Part shown: positions 37,582 to 50,185 of the stretch, piece after piece
Layout: each line of letters starts with the position of its first letter
Position numbering within the stretch: position 1 is the first letter of the stretch
DNA from: Siphonodentalium dalli
Taxonomy: Eukaryota; Mollusca; Scaphopoda; Gadilida; Siphonodentaliidae
Assembly: GCA_032622095.1 (NCBI GenBank)
Contig: CP136063.1
Location: forward strand, 117,262,723 to 117,326,722
Direction of reading: 5' to 3'
DNA length: 64,000 bases
Position numbers and translations under genes: made by a program
Notes under the pieces: generated by a model
Told to the model about the DNA's origin: nothing
The model's database searches: none
The model's input: the letters and a program-made list of their open reading frames with translations, nothing else

Positions 37582-38294
37582 GTGAGTATGTATTATGGCT
37601 CGGGATTGAGTTAGTGAGTTTATTCGGCCCATATAAAGATACACATAAAGCCTACTTCCTCAAGTATTTCCATCGTGGTCCCTTGATACCGATGACTAGA
37701 ATTCATCCGTTACTTCATGGGTTCTTTGACACGTGCAAAGAATGAATTACACACACGGAACATCAATTAGCGTCTGCGTCCGATCCGATAGTTTTCCTGG
37801 CACATTGTCATCGCTGGACATGACACTATATGAGGGGAGAGGAGGTACAAAATTTATCCATTACGCTTTTCAATAATTTTGACATCCCTTTTCTCTTGAA
37901 ATACTTTTTAGACTAACTCTATAACAAAATACTCGCCAGAATACAACACCATTTTTTAACTAATAAAAACCTTCCATCTAAAGTAAGTAAATTTTACATG
38001 TAAATCTTCTCTGTTTTTATTACAGTCGATGATTGGTTCGTACAATGGCTCGAATCCATGCACAGCTAGCATAGCCTGATTCTTGTATCGTGGCTAGTTT
38101 GTCAATTGTTTTCCGGGGTTCCGTGGTGTCTAATTGCTGGGGAATAACTACCAGTGAAATTAACCCTCTGCGGTATTTCCTTCAACCGCAATCATAATAT
38201 CGTGATATGTCTTAACGGATGAGAAACAATTAACCAGAATAAACCAAACCACCCATATATGAGCCAGCTGTCTACAGACAAAGCATGCTTTCAG
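37582..38294. other. Intron between Ig exons, about 0.7 kb
   Basis: Starts GTGAGT at 37582 and ends with the acceptor TTTCAG at 38294. No repeat recognised. Confidence 0.5.
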
Positions 38295-38603
38295 GTATAC
38301 CGGTCCATGTTGATGGTAGTGACATGATGTTTTACGGGAAAGTCGGTGAAACTGTTAATTTGACTATAACAGTCCTGGCTTACCCGAAACCGGATTCTCC
38401 CAGATGGATGTATTTACCTCTCCAATCAACACAGACCAAGGTACTAAATTCGGAAACAAACTTCAACCAAGTGACAACAAAGACTTTTGTTGCAACATTT
38501 ACCATCTCAAGTATAACTAAGGAGGACTTTGGGGGATACATAGCGGAGGTAACCAATGATCATGGCAGCGCACGACTAAGGCTCAACTTATTTGAAGGCA
38601 ATG
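38295..38603 (+). CDS. Third Ig-like domain exon of the IgSF gene
   Basis: The exon runs from acceptor CTTTCAG to donor GTGAGA, 309 bp, phase 1-1. It encodes GETVNLTITVLAYPKP, a tryptophan (PRWMYL), and EDFGGYIAEVTNDHG, the Asp-x-Gly-x-Tyr signature of an Ig domain's F strand followed by a typical G strand (ARLRLNL). The usual cysteines are absent (LTI and YIAEV at the expected places), so this domain would lack the standard disulphide. It ends before a membrane anchor is reached; later exons (transmembrane, cytoplasmic) were not identified. Confidence 0.7.
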
Positions 38604-40395
38604 GTGAGACAAATATGTATTATATATTACCATCTAAGTTAAACTAAGAGTCTTAAATAATTTTGTACAAAATGGATTCCCCCATGCAGAGAGTAGAGCA
38701 ATGTACATATGAATAGTATATTATTGATTTGTGATATGCTAGTGTGATAACAGCAGACGACACATAAATAAAAGAGCAGAACAAGCCATATTTACTCAGG
38801 GAAATTTTCAGAAATTAAGTTCAACAAACGACCTATATGAACATTTCTTATGGGATAACTACTCATCAAACGATGCTTCAGTATAGAGCTGACTAACAAC
38901 ATATCCGTTCACTGAACTGCAAGGCAGAGTTCAGTCCCATTCCTACTCTGGTCTGGCCATTGCCATAATTAAATCGAACATTTTTTCATTGAGTTTTGTC
39001 AGTTACATTTCGTTCTGTTTCTATCTAGCCAATTGTCAAATGAATATGGACAGTCCCTTTTCGCAGAATAACTCAGAATGAATTGTAACCTAGCAAGCTC
39101 TTAGATAAACAATGAGAGGGTTCCCTCACATGATGTGTATGTGGTGACAGTTGTTATGCCATCGTAGCAAGGGACTGGACTCTGACCGTTCACAAGTCTT
39201 TACCATATAGATCTCACTTTCAGGAAATTTAGGCTACCAGGAAATCAAGAACATTGTTCAATCTAATGTTCTATGCCTAGTTATTTTAGATATATTGAGC
39301 ATACATTCGACGGCCGTACTCCTTCAACTAACCAACAGTGGATTTTGTGTTTTCTTAATAAACTTAGCAGTTCGTAAACATTTGCAGACATATTTGATTT
39401 AGAGATGTTCCTGCTTTGACATTTGCACATTATGGCCAATTAAATTGCTAGCAACTTGATATTGAATACCAGACGGACAGGCTTGATGAACGTCTGTGGG
39501 CTTCTTATGGAGCTGTTGTGGACATATTTGGCCCTCAACCACTTCACCTCTTGAATGATATATAACTTCGCAATCGGAGAACAAGTTAGTTTATGCTGCA
39601 TTAATTACGAGCTCATTGCGCCTCATTAAGGAAGCGTTACAATTCTGTGGTATTTGTCAAAAGTTATAAAGTTAACTCGTATATAACAGAACTCAGTTTT
39701 TGTCACTGACATTTTCCAACAAACAAGAAATCTCTCCTGACAATTAAAAATATGCATTGAAGTACAGTTAATCAGTGAAGTCATATGATCACTCTATTTT
39801 GTATTCGATGAAGCTTGGGAATAGAAATAAGACTTCCAAACACAAAATTATAAATTTGAATACGACTAACGGTATCACTGATGCCAATTTATTACAAATA
39901 TATGTATACTATTTGTGATTTAATAGAATCACGACATGTTTTCTGCCATGTTGTGATTTGTTTAAAAAATATATATTCTGTACAGAAGAAACACTACTAG
40001 TCCAGTCAATATATGATTCAACCTCACACAGAATGAAGCAATTTGAGAAATAATTCATGTTTAATGAATGTTTGACTATATTTTTATTAGAAATTCACCA
40101 TAGAAATGTGATTCCGTGATAGGGTTATACAAATATTTTCACATCCTAACTTCACAGTATACATTGGATCCAAGTTATTTTAAACACAGTGCAAGTGTGT
40201 TATTATTTTCGCCTTATTGGCTGTGAAACTTTATGACTTTAAATATTATTAACACCACATACACATTGTACAAAAAGCGAAATAAATTACACATACAGGG
40301 TTATTTGTATTAATGATTATGTATCACAATAAGATGCTTCTATTGCTGCTGAATCGGTATAACACGTAATGACTGCCCAATCTATCCATCCAACA
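38604..40395 (+). other. Probable next intron; no exon recognised
   Basis: Starts with the donor GTGAGA. No further Ig exon, transmembrane exon or repeat could be supported in this AT-rich stretch. Confidence 0.35.
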
Positions 40396-40399
40396 GGTG

Positions 40400-41570
40400 T
40401 TTCAAATCATGCAGATAGTGTCCTGTGACAAACATCAGGTGTTCCATTTTCCATACCACCTAACTAGTGTCTATAACTATCCGACTAGTATCACAAACCA
40501 CCCAACTGGGATCACACACCATCGGATGGTGTCCCTAAACCACACACCAAGATCCCCAACCCAACAAAATGAGTGCCCCTAACCAACAAATGGATGCCAA
40601 AGACAAATGACAAATAATTTAAACCACCAATAATGTCTAAAACCATCTGATTAGAAACTCAAAGCGTATACGTGGTGGAGCTCCAAAGCATCCAATGAGT
40701 GTCACATGCAATTTATCAAGCTATATCAACAATCCAACAAGTTTATCAAACCACAGGACAATCATTGGATGGATTGGGGACAGTCGGTTGATCATTTGGC
40801 ATACTCGATGGACATTTGTGTACACTCCTTTTGTTAAAGACACTCATAGGATGGTTTAGATACTCAACGGGTGGCTTCAGACACTAGTTGTGAGGTCTTA
40901 GCAACTCCAGATGAACTGGAACTGATATGGGACACTCTTTGGATGGTTTGGGCCAAGCGACGTGTAGTTTACAACACCGGTTGGTAATTTCTGACACCGC
41001 GCGGGAGTTAGTGCACTTATTGGGTAGCTTGTGACACTCGCTGGGTGGTTCGGGACACTACTTGGGTCATTTTAGACACTCAAATGGAGGCTTGTGACAG
41101 TCGGTTTAGGACTCTCGGTTGATGGCTTGGGCCACTGATTGGGTAGTATGGAACACTAATTATGTGAATCAGGACACCCAATAGGTGATTGAGGATACTA
41201 CCTGATTGGTTTGGATCACTCGAAAGTATGGGACACTCATTGTGGTTTCAGAGAACCGTTAGACTGTTTGGTACACTACAAGTTGGGTTTGTGACACATT
41301 ATGTGTGGTTTGGACCACTTAATTGATGGCTTGGAACAGTCGTATGGTGGTTTGGGTCAACCGTTGACTGGTTTTGGATACCATATGTGTGGTTTGTTAC
41401 ACCCATTGTGTGGTTTAGAGTATGCATGGGGTGGCACGGGACACTTATTGTGTGGGTTATAACACACTGTTTGGCTGTTGGAGACACTATCTGTGTGTTT
41501 TGGGTTGATACACACAATGGGTGGTTTGTGCAATAATGGTATGGTTTGACCATATCCAGACATTTGGGAC
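40400..41570. repeat. Minisatellite with an internal orientation switch
   Basis: From about 40760 to 41560, degenerate units of about 29 bp repeat the pattern GGTTTGGGACACT..TTGGGTGG. From about 40400 to 40740 the same unit runs on the other strand (CCAAACCACC, AGTGTC). The switch is near 40745. Frames reading NHP/THH-like strings are by-products. Confidence 0.65.
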
Positions 41571-41574
41571 ATTG

Positions 41575-42430
41575 GTCAAGTTAAGAAGCAGCTGTCGGTA
41601 CCCATATGCGATAATACATGTATATTATTTATCCACGCTGTCCAGGGGGTGACACAGTATTGAGTCTATTTGAATTGGAAAACGGGCTTCCTTGAAGACA
41701 TTTGTGCACAATGATTACTTCCGCTAATATGATGCTGTATTCAATAATATCAATCCACTAGTGATGAAATTATAGAAGCGGACAAAAAATGAACTCCGAT
41801 TTCACTCCATTGTCGCTAGCAGTGTAAGCTGAATGTATTATGGTGGATGCGTAACATAAAGGAAGCGTAACATAAAGGATGCGTAACATACCTGAACAAA
41901 AACGGAATTATTTTGCCCGATCTAAACACATAAGTATACAGAAAACGCTCGTGCATGTGCCAAACGGTGCGTGTTTGCATGTTTAATATTACACAACGTG
42001 GTATTTATCACTGTTACATACAGTTTTGAAACCACACACAATACATACATCAGCATATAAGTTAACTACCTACTAGTTGAGGTTAACATAATGCATGTAT
42101 GTGATAATTTTATTTATACACAATACAGAAATTGTGTTATACACTACAGTGCTATATATAAACATATGTAATGCGTTAAATCGTAACGAAGGGCTACAAC
42201 TGGAATTTGACGACATATCATATAGTTGAATAAGTCACGTATAGGATAACTACCGGAAATATATAATGGGTCACGTCAAACTTGAACATATAGACCTAAC
42301 CGCATATTACGATTGTGACGTTTATTTTGTTAATCAGTGTAACCGTGCGTGACCAACTAATGGTGTTTATAAAATTGAGGAGTTGGACCTGAAACAGTAC
42401 GAGGATGTTGTCGATGAAGAGGAAATATCT
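41575..42430. other. Intergenic or intronic, no gene recognised
   Basis: A short tandem (GCGTAACATAAAGGAA at 41850-41890) is present. No supported gene. Confidence 0.3.
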
Positions 42431-42730
42431 TTACGAAACCATCAGCGCAAGTATAAATGCACCAAAGCCACACAAAGACAAGAAGCACAATCTAACTCTG
42501 AAATCTTTGAAAAGTGATATGCACTTATATTCGAGACGGTATGTCGCTGGTCCAATTTTCTCACGATAATCAGCCATATCCACCATCTCTATCTGAAGAT
42601 GGAACGTTAATATTCGATTTAAATGTGATATTGTGAAGTGTATAGAAGCATCCGTGATACAATACGACCAGACAACGGGTGGATATATTACTGTAGTACC
42701 GGATGTCGCGGTGCTTGAAGGTTCGGCCAT
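42431..42730 (-). CDS. Possible small membrane protein (99 aa), uncertain
   Basis: An ATG-initiated minus-strand frame ends with a hydrophobic stretch (LCFLSLCGFGAFILALMVS) after a mixed 75-residue N-terminal part. No family is recognised. The opposite strand at 42367-42507 also has an open, acidic, tyrosine-containing frame (LDLKQYEDVVDEEE) with no clear acceptor, so the coding strand is uncertain. Either may be an exon of an unidentified gene, or neither. Confidence 0.25.
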   Translation of the reverse strand: MAEPSSTATSGTTVIYPPVVWSYCITDASIHFTISHLNRILTFHLQIEMVDMADYREKIGPATYRLEYKCISLFKDFRVRLCFLSLCGFGAFILALMVS

Positions 42731-42757
42731 TGCTAACAGTGAATCATTAACAATATA

Positions 42758-42758
42758 G

Positions 42759-42809
<51 letters not shown>

Positions 42810-43795
42810 TTTGGGAAATCTGTCTGTGTGTGTGTGTGTGTGTGTCTGTCTGTCTGTTCGCGATGGACTCGAAAACGACCGAACCGATTTCGATGAAACT
42901 TGGTATGTGGGGGTAATTTCGAACGGGAAGTGGCACGGGCCTATTAATTTGCCGTGCGACGTGACATTGACCTTGAAATCGGGTCATTTCAAGGTCGAAT
43001 GCCCGAGTATCACGGGATTTCGATGACAATTAGTGTCTGGGGATACTTTCGTATGGGAAGTGTCGTAAGCCTATTCGTTTGCCCGTGCGATGGATTTCGA
43101 CGGGCACTTTTGTCGGGTACTTTTGTCCTGGCAGTGTTTTGGACGGGTCAAATCGTCACCCCACCTGACCTTGACCTTCAAAATGGACAATTCAAGGTCA
43201 AATATAGAAGGTGACCCGACTTCGTCCGGGCTTTGACCTTGAATTGTCCATTTTGAATGTCAAGGTCAAGTGGGGTCACGATTTGACCAGTCCAAAACAC
43301 TGCCCGGACAAAAGTACCCGACAAACGTGCCCGTCGAAATCCATCCAGTTTTACCCGATTTGACCTCGAATTGATCATTTTGAAGGTCGAGGTCAGGTCG
43401 GGGTCACGACTCGACCCGTCTAATACACTCCGTGGACAAAAGTAACCCCACGTATCAAATTTCGTCGAAATACCATCAAAATTGGCGATTTGACCTTGAA
43501 TTTACCCGATTTAAAGGTCACGTCGCACGGGCAAATGAAAATGCTTATGAGACTCCCCATACGAAAGTACCCCCACATACCAAGTTTCATCGAAATCCCG
43601 TGATATTCATGCGTTTGACCTTGAAATGCCCCGATTTCAAGGTCAAGGTCACGTTGCACGGACAAATTAATAGGCCTATGTCACTCCCCGTCCGAAAATA
43701 CCCCCACATACCAAGTTTCATCGAAATCGGCTCGGCCGTTTTCGAGTCCATTGGAAACACACAGACACACAGACACACAGACAGATCTTCCAGAA
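42758..43795. repeat. TA microsatellite and large imperfect palindrome of HINE-type repeats
   Basis: A (TA)n tract (42758-42803) and TG/TCTG tract (42825-42855) lead into units with GATTTCGATGAAACTTGG and TGACCTTGAAATCGGG. From about 43215 the same series continues inverted and ends at 43790 with CACACAGACACACAGACAG. The centre holds CCTTGACCTTCAAAATGGACAATTC and its inverse. This reads as two head-to-head copies of one HINE-like left half. All overlapping 60-160-codon frames arise from the repeat. Confidence 0.6.
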
Positions 43796-44312
43796 TATAT
43801 AATAGACTAGCCGATGAGCCCGACGTTGTCCGGGCTATTCAAAAACCAAATTTCAAGTCGTTAGCTCTACCCAGCCTGACGTTGTCCGGGCTATTAAAAA
43901 AACAAATTTCAAGTCGATAGCTCCACCCGTTTCCGAGATCTCGTCTGCGCATGCGCGAAGCTGGCGTCGCACGGGCTCGGCGACCCGATACAATTCGTAT
44001 CCGGGGAATGATACATTCACATACCAAATTTCAAGTCGATAGCTCCACCCGTTTCCGAGATCTCGTCTGCGCATGCGCGAAGCTGGCATCGCACGGGCTC
44101 GACGACCCGATAAAATTCGTACTCGGGGCAAGATACATTCACATACCAAATTTCAAGTCGAAAGCTCCACCCGTTTCCGAGATCTCGTCTGCGCATGCGC
44201 TGCACGGGCGTCGCACGGGCTCGCCAATACGACAACGACCACCGCCTGGTCAAACTACACGCACGTACCAAGTTTCGTCCCGATCGGTCGAGAATCGTTG
44301 ATTTGTATTTAG

Positions 44313-44346
<34 letters not shown>

Positions 44347-44370
44347 TTGTTTCAAAATATATATATGAGA
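43796..44370 (-). mobile_element. HINE-like element, minus strand, 122-bp core
   Basis: This is the reverse-oriented relative of 8099-8680: terminus ACTAGCCGATG with the hairpin AGCCCGACGTTGTCCGGGCT (43806-43836), a near-duplicate terminal unit at about 43876, core units containing GCGCATGCGCGAAGCTGGC at about 122-bp spacing (about 43950, 44072, 44194), then CAGACAGACAAACAGACAG and a TA tract. Confidence 0.65.
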
Positions 44371-44509
44371 TATATATATATATATATATGTATGATACAT
44401 TGTCCACCTATAGCATTGCCGCATAATTATCGATAAAAAACATTCGGTCAACCCTAAATTGTGGCTTGTGTTAACTATAGATATAGCGACTCGTTATCTA
44501 AATACTTAT

Positions 44510-46430
44510 AAGTTTAACCGGCGTTGCACAGTTAAAGCGATGTGAACCGCTCTATCTGATGTGGAAATACCGTGGAAATAGAGAATACTCTTGCTCTAAG
44601 TGTTACACATATTCTCGTAACGTAACTCTTATACGTGGATTATTGTCGGAGTGATTGTCATGTTTATATCGAAATTAATTCGTCCCAGCAATAAAGAAGT
44701 AGCTATATATTTAAGACTTTAGACTTCATCATTTTATAATCGTAAACAGTCGGTGTTTTACATAGAAATGTATAAATCAATCTAGTGAGGTAGTTTAAAA
44801 TTTTGAGGTCACCTGGTTATCTCCATGAAGATACATAAAAATTATGTTTTAAAGAAATGTCAAGAATCTCCTCTGTTCATGGTGCTATGCAGTCTCAGAT
44901 TAAAAGAAGTGTTGCTATACACCAGCTGCATGTGCTGGACACATATCAATATTTTAGTTGTTTATGTTAGGTTATCATTCTGTTCTAAAAAATGAAAGAA
45001 ATTCACTTTATCAGGCAGATGCACCCTTGTCAGATACCATGATTGGAAGATCCTGAAAAGTCATGTGCTATCGACTGTGTTTTCTTTTATCTAAGAAGAA
45101 ACTATATTTAACTGCACACTGTGACCAGACCACTAGTTAAACCAGGCCTTCTATACGTTTCCTTCTCTCTTGACAAATTATATCTGTTCGCGGCAAACAT
45201 CTTGAATGGGACTCAATTGTGTTATAGTACATGAACCATTCTAACACGCCATCCTCTGCATGACGGTTCAATTTCCCTCATTGTGCAATAATATAATTAT
45301 GTATCTATTAATTAGAATGGTAAATATACTATTGATGCTTTCGTCAATGTATCTGTTGTGCTATATGAACGTCCTCATTTCAGTCCTATTTACATGCGAC
45401 AGTTTAGAAGATATAATTGTACAAGTGACTTAAATTGGTCACCATTTGTCGAGTTTGTGAAATTTGAACGCCAAAAACTCCTTAGAATGAATTATTGAGA
45501 TGACTATATATTGGACGCCGCCACCTTTGATATATCTAAACCACGCCCATTAGACTCATTAAACTAAACAAATTATTATCATATGTATTGCCCGCCATCT
45601 CTCACACAAACGGCACCAATTTGGAGTCATTAAATCACACGATTAGATTCCTCGTATCATGGAGAAGAATATGTATCAATTTGGTAAAAATCGCCGATTC
45701 ATAAGTTTTTTTATTTTGGTGCCCCTCTCCCCTCCGTGTACCCCTGACTCGAACGGTGCCATAGCGTGGAGATGATTATGTAGATGTTTTGTGGAAATCG
45801 GCAGCAAAAATATTTCACCATTTGTGCTGCTCTACTCTGCCCCTGACCCCAACAGCGTCACTTTAGAAAATTTTAACCCGCACAATTATCTTTCTCGTCA
45901 ATAGTTACCACTGTTACAGCCCTTTTTGGTGCCATCTAGATGGTACCCCCGTGAAGTTATATAGAACAAAGACAGACATTCGCAAATATAGCCACCAAAT
46001 GTGGCGTCCTTAACCAGCATGAATTTATTCCTCGTATCATTGGAAAAAGAACGCATATGAATTATGGAAATTGACGCTAAACTTATTTTTATCAGTTTTT
46101 GGTGTCCCTCCCATCCCTATCCCTGAATCAAGCACGCACATTAGACATATTTAAACAACACAATTAGACTCAATTTGAAGATGACTATATATAAATATAT
46201 ATAAAATAGGTGGAAATCGGCGACTAAACAATATTTTTGTCAAATTTAGGCCCCTCAATCTCCCAGACGACACCAATTTAGCATCTTTAAATCACACGAT
46301 TATATTCCTCGTATCAATGAGAAGAATGTGTATCAATTAGGTGGAAATCGGCTCTAATTTTTTTTGGATCAATTTTGGTGCCCTCTCCCCTTCGCTTAAC
46401 CACTGACGCGAAGTATGCCACTTTCGAAGC
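44510..46430 (-). mobile_element. HINE/pearl-like elements, minus strand
   Basis: Reverse orientation of the 24.7-27.2 kb family. The hairpin end (GGCGTTGCACAG) lies near 44520 and the left end (ACAGACATTCGCAAATATAG) near 45968-45992, followed by more core units (CACACGATTAGATTCCTCGTATCA type) to about 46430. At least two copies are joined. Confidence 0.6.
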
Positions 46431-46431
46431 C

Positions 46432-46879
46432 TTACGTCGCACCATTATTCGCCGGTGTAGTCATGCGCATATATATTGTATTTCATTTCTATTTTATCAT
46501 AATTTAGTGACAACACCTGGATTTAAATTAAAAAATCCATCAAGTGAAAACTCACGATGCTCTTGGGAGCTGACAACCGAACACCCGAAAAGCAAACTCT
46601 CAGTACTGTGAATAGGACTGTGAAGTCGAAGTTCGATTCTTTTTCCCCATTAGTGGCAGTATTTCGTCATGTTGTTACGATCTGACTAATCTTAAAGCGG
46701 TGACTCACACTGCGTGCACGCAACTATAATCGTAGTCTCGCGCAAAATTGCATGCAAAGTACTCGAAGTACGAGTGTTTCATCGAAAAACATTCATCGCG
46801 CACTGGGGGAAAAAAGTCTTCAGCTTGTGACGTCATTTCCGTAGTTCTCCGAAAGAGGCCAACTATGTTTTACGCTCTG
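46432..46879. other. Spacer between oppositely oriented HINE clusters
   Basis: No gene recognised. Ends in a G-tract (about 46893-46908) at the start of the plus-strand core repeats. Confidence 0.35.
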
Positions 46880-47755
46880 ATTGACATCCAGTTGGGGGGG
46901 GGGGGGCACTAAATTTGATAAGAAATTGTTTAGTCGCCGGTCATCACCAAACACCAAGTCTAATTGTGTGGTTTAAATATGACAAATGTGGGGCCGTTCG
47001 AGTCTAGGGTGCATGGAGGATGAGGGGACACCAACATTGATAAAACATACTTTTAGCGCTGATTTTCACCAAATTAATACACATACTTATATGAGCAATC
47101 GTGTGATTTAAAGACGACAGATTGGGGCCGTTTGGTGAGAGATGGGTGGGGGTGGGGGCAATAAAGTTGATAAAAATGTGTTTAGTTGCCGATTACCACC
47201 AAATTTAAACATAATCATCTCCATGATATCTGGAGTCTAATGGGTGTGATTTAGATATGACAAAAGTGGCACCGCTCGAATCATGAATGAGGAAGGGCAG
47301 CAACGTTGATACAAATATGCTTAGCACTAATTGCCATCAAATTCATACACGTTCTTCTCCACTGATACGAGGAACGAAATCTTGCGTGTTAAATACGCCA
47401 CATTCCGTGCCGTTTGGGTCACTGGTGGAGAGAGCAGGGGCACCAACATTGATAATAATTATTTAGTCGCCGATATCCCCCAACGTTTTATAGGGTCATG
47501 TCCATTATTTGTCTAAGGAATTTTGGCGGTCATGTATCACAACCTCGACACATTGTGAATGAATTAAGTGAATAATAATATCTTCTGAAGTGTCATTTAT
47601 ATGGGGACTGGAAATAAAACATTAATATAGTGAGCTAGCAAAAAACCCCAGATATATAGCAACAATTATTAATATTATGTTATCATTCTATTTATGAGCT
47701 ACATACATTCTTGCAACATGAGCGAATTGAACCGTCAGCGGATGGCAAGTCATAA
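46880..47755 (+). mobile_element. 5'-truncated HINE/pearl-like element
   Basis: Core units (CACTAAATTTGATAAGAA, CGATTACCACCAAATTTA) followed by the family's right-hand region (CATGTATCACAACC, ATATGGGGACTGG). The left TCTG-bearing end is absent. Confidence 0.6.
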
Positions 47756-47760
47756 TCGCT

Positions 47761-50185
47761 CATCTATATCTATATTTGCGAATGTCTGTCTGTCTGTGTT
47801 CTATAGAAATTCACATAGGACCACCTAGATGACACAAAAGGGGTCTAATAGGGGTATCTTTTTACGATAAAGATAATAATAATAATAATACTAATAATAA
47901 TATAATAATATATAGTATTTGGCGTCTTTAAATCACACAATAAGATTCCTTGTATATCATGGAGAAAATCTCAGAAGAATGTGCGTCAATTTGGTGGAAT
48001 TTGGCGCTAAACTTATTGGGATAAATTTTGGTGCCCCCTCTCCTCTTCCCACATGGCGAGGGTTATAATTTTATAAACTGACGCCGGTTGTTGTCAGAGG
48101 CAGGAAAGGGCAGGGATAGAAGAAAAAAATATCGCCGATTGCCACCAAACTTATATATAATCAACGCCATAATATGAGGAATCTAATGGCGTGGTTTAAA
48201 TATGTCAAACGTCGCGTCGTTCGCGTCAGGGATGCCCGGAAGAGGAGAGGGGGCACCAAAATTTATCTCAATAATTTTAGCGCCGAATTCCACCAAATTG
48301 ACGCACATTCTTCTGAGATCTTCTCCATGATACAAGGAATCTTATTGTGTGATTTAAAGACGCCAATTGGTGTCGTTGGGATGAGAGATTGGGGGTGGGT
48401 GGGTACTAAATCTGATCAGAATTGGTTTAGTCGCCGATTGACACGAAACTTATACAAATTAATTCCCATGGTATGAGGTGTCTAATGGCGTGGCTTAAAA
48501 CTATCAAAAGTGGCGTCATTAGAGTCATGGTACACTGAAAGGGAGAGGGGCACCCAAATTGATACACAATATGTTTAGCTCCAATTTCCACCAAATTGAT
48601 ACTCATTCTTATCCTTGATATGAGGAATCTAATCGTGTGATTTTAACCTATTGGTGCTGCTTTGGTGAGAGATGGGGGTGGGGTATGGTGGGCACTAAAT
48701 TTGATAAAAATTTGTTTAGTCGCGGAGTAGCACCAAACCTACAGATGATAATCTTCATTGTATCAGGAGTCTAATTGTGTGGTTTAAAGATGTCAACAGT
48801 GGGGCCATTCGAGCCTGGGTGCCTAGAGGACAAGAGGGACACAAACATTGATAAACAATATGTTTAGCGTCGATTTCCATCTGATTGATGCATATTCTTC
48901 TCCGTGATACGAATATTCTAATCGTGTGGTTTAATTGCGCCAAATTGGTGACTTTTGGGTGAGAGATACCCTAAATTTGATACGAATTTGTATACTCGCC
49001 AATCTTCATAAATTTTATTTATATTCATCTCTATAATGAGTCTAAGTGTGTGGTTTAATGATGTCAAAAGTGGCGCCGCTTGAGTCCGAAATAGGGACGG
49101 GAGGGTCACCAAAAACTTATAAAAATATGTTTAGTGCCAACCATCAAACCCATATACGTTCTTCTCAAATGATACAATGAATCAAATATTTGCGAATATC
49201 TGTCTGTGTTCTATATATAACTTGAAGGGTACAATCGAGATGGCACCAAGGCGATCTAACATGGGTAACTTTTTACGAGTAAGATAATGGTGCAGGTTAA
49301 AATTTTCTAAAGTGACGTTGTTGGTGTCAGGGGAGGGGCTATTTTAGCGCAGATTTCTACCAAATTGATAAATTATTCTTCTCCGTGATACGAGGAATAT
49401 AAAAGTATGATATAAGAAGCGAAATTGGTGCCGTTTGGGTGAGAGAGATGTGGGGGGGGGTAATTACTATGATAAGAATTTGTTTAGTTGCCGATTACCA
49501 CCAAACTTATAGATAATCATCTCCATTATATAATGCATGCATTAGTCCAATAGACGTGGTTTAAATATGACAAAAGTGACGCAGTTCAAGTCATGCATGG
49601 GGGAGTTGCAACAAAGTTGATACAAATATACTTAGCACTAATTCCACCAAATTCATGCACGTTCGTCTCTGGTGATATGATGAATTAAATCACATTTGGG
49701 GTCGTTTGGGTCATGGATGGCGAGAGGAGATTCACTAAGATTGTTCAATTCGCCAATATCCAACAAAGTTATATATAGTCATCTCCCAGGCCATCTCCAT
49801 GTCGTTCTAAGGAGTTTTTGGCATTCCGATTTCACAATCTTGACAAATGGTGACCGTATTAAGTCACTTGAACAATTATATCTTCTCAACTGTCATATGT
49901 ATATGGGGATGGAAATCAGGGCATTCCTATAATGAGCCAGAAACACAGATACATATAAGAAAGCATTAAAAGTATATTTATATCAATCTATTTAAGAGAT
50001 ACATACAGTAGTGACATCTGACAAGGGTATATCTGCCCGATACTGGATACAGAGGATTTCGTTCGTTTTTAGAACAGACTCATCGCATATCATAAACAGC
50101 TCAAAATCTCGCTGTGTCGGGCAATGTAGCTGCGATACATGCATATCATCATTTCTTTTAAACTGAAAATGATTAGCCAGTACGG
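47761..50185 (+). mobile_element. HINE/pearl-like element with 147-bp core and a nested left end
   Basis: The left end CATCTATATCTATATTTGCG at 47761 and an AATAATA tract are followed by core units. The CCACC landmark falls at about 48142, 48290, 48440, 48588, 48730 and 48877 (spacing 142-150, mostly 147-148). A second left end (ATATTTGCGAATATCTGTCTG) at about 49187 starts another unit series. The right-hand region (GATTAGCCAGTA at about 50180) matches 26.7 kb; the terminal hairpin was not found. Confidence 0.65.

Noticed and set aside
42367-42507. Acidic plus-strand frame with a YEDV motif as receptor tail
   Set aside because: No acceptor in the right place and upstream stops; the opposite strand is equally open.
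43432-43920. 162-codon plus-strand frame
   Set aside because: It runs across two different HINE-like repeats and has no domain.
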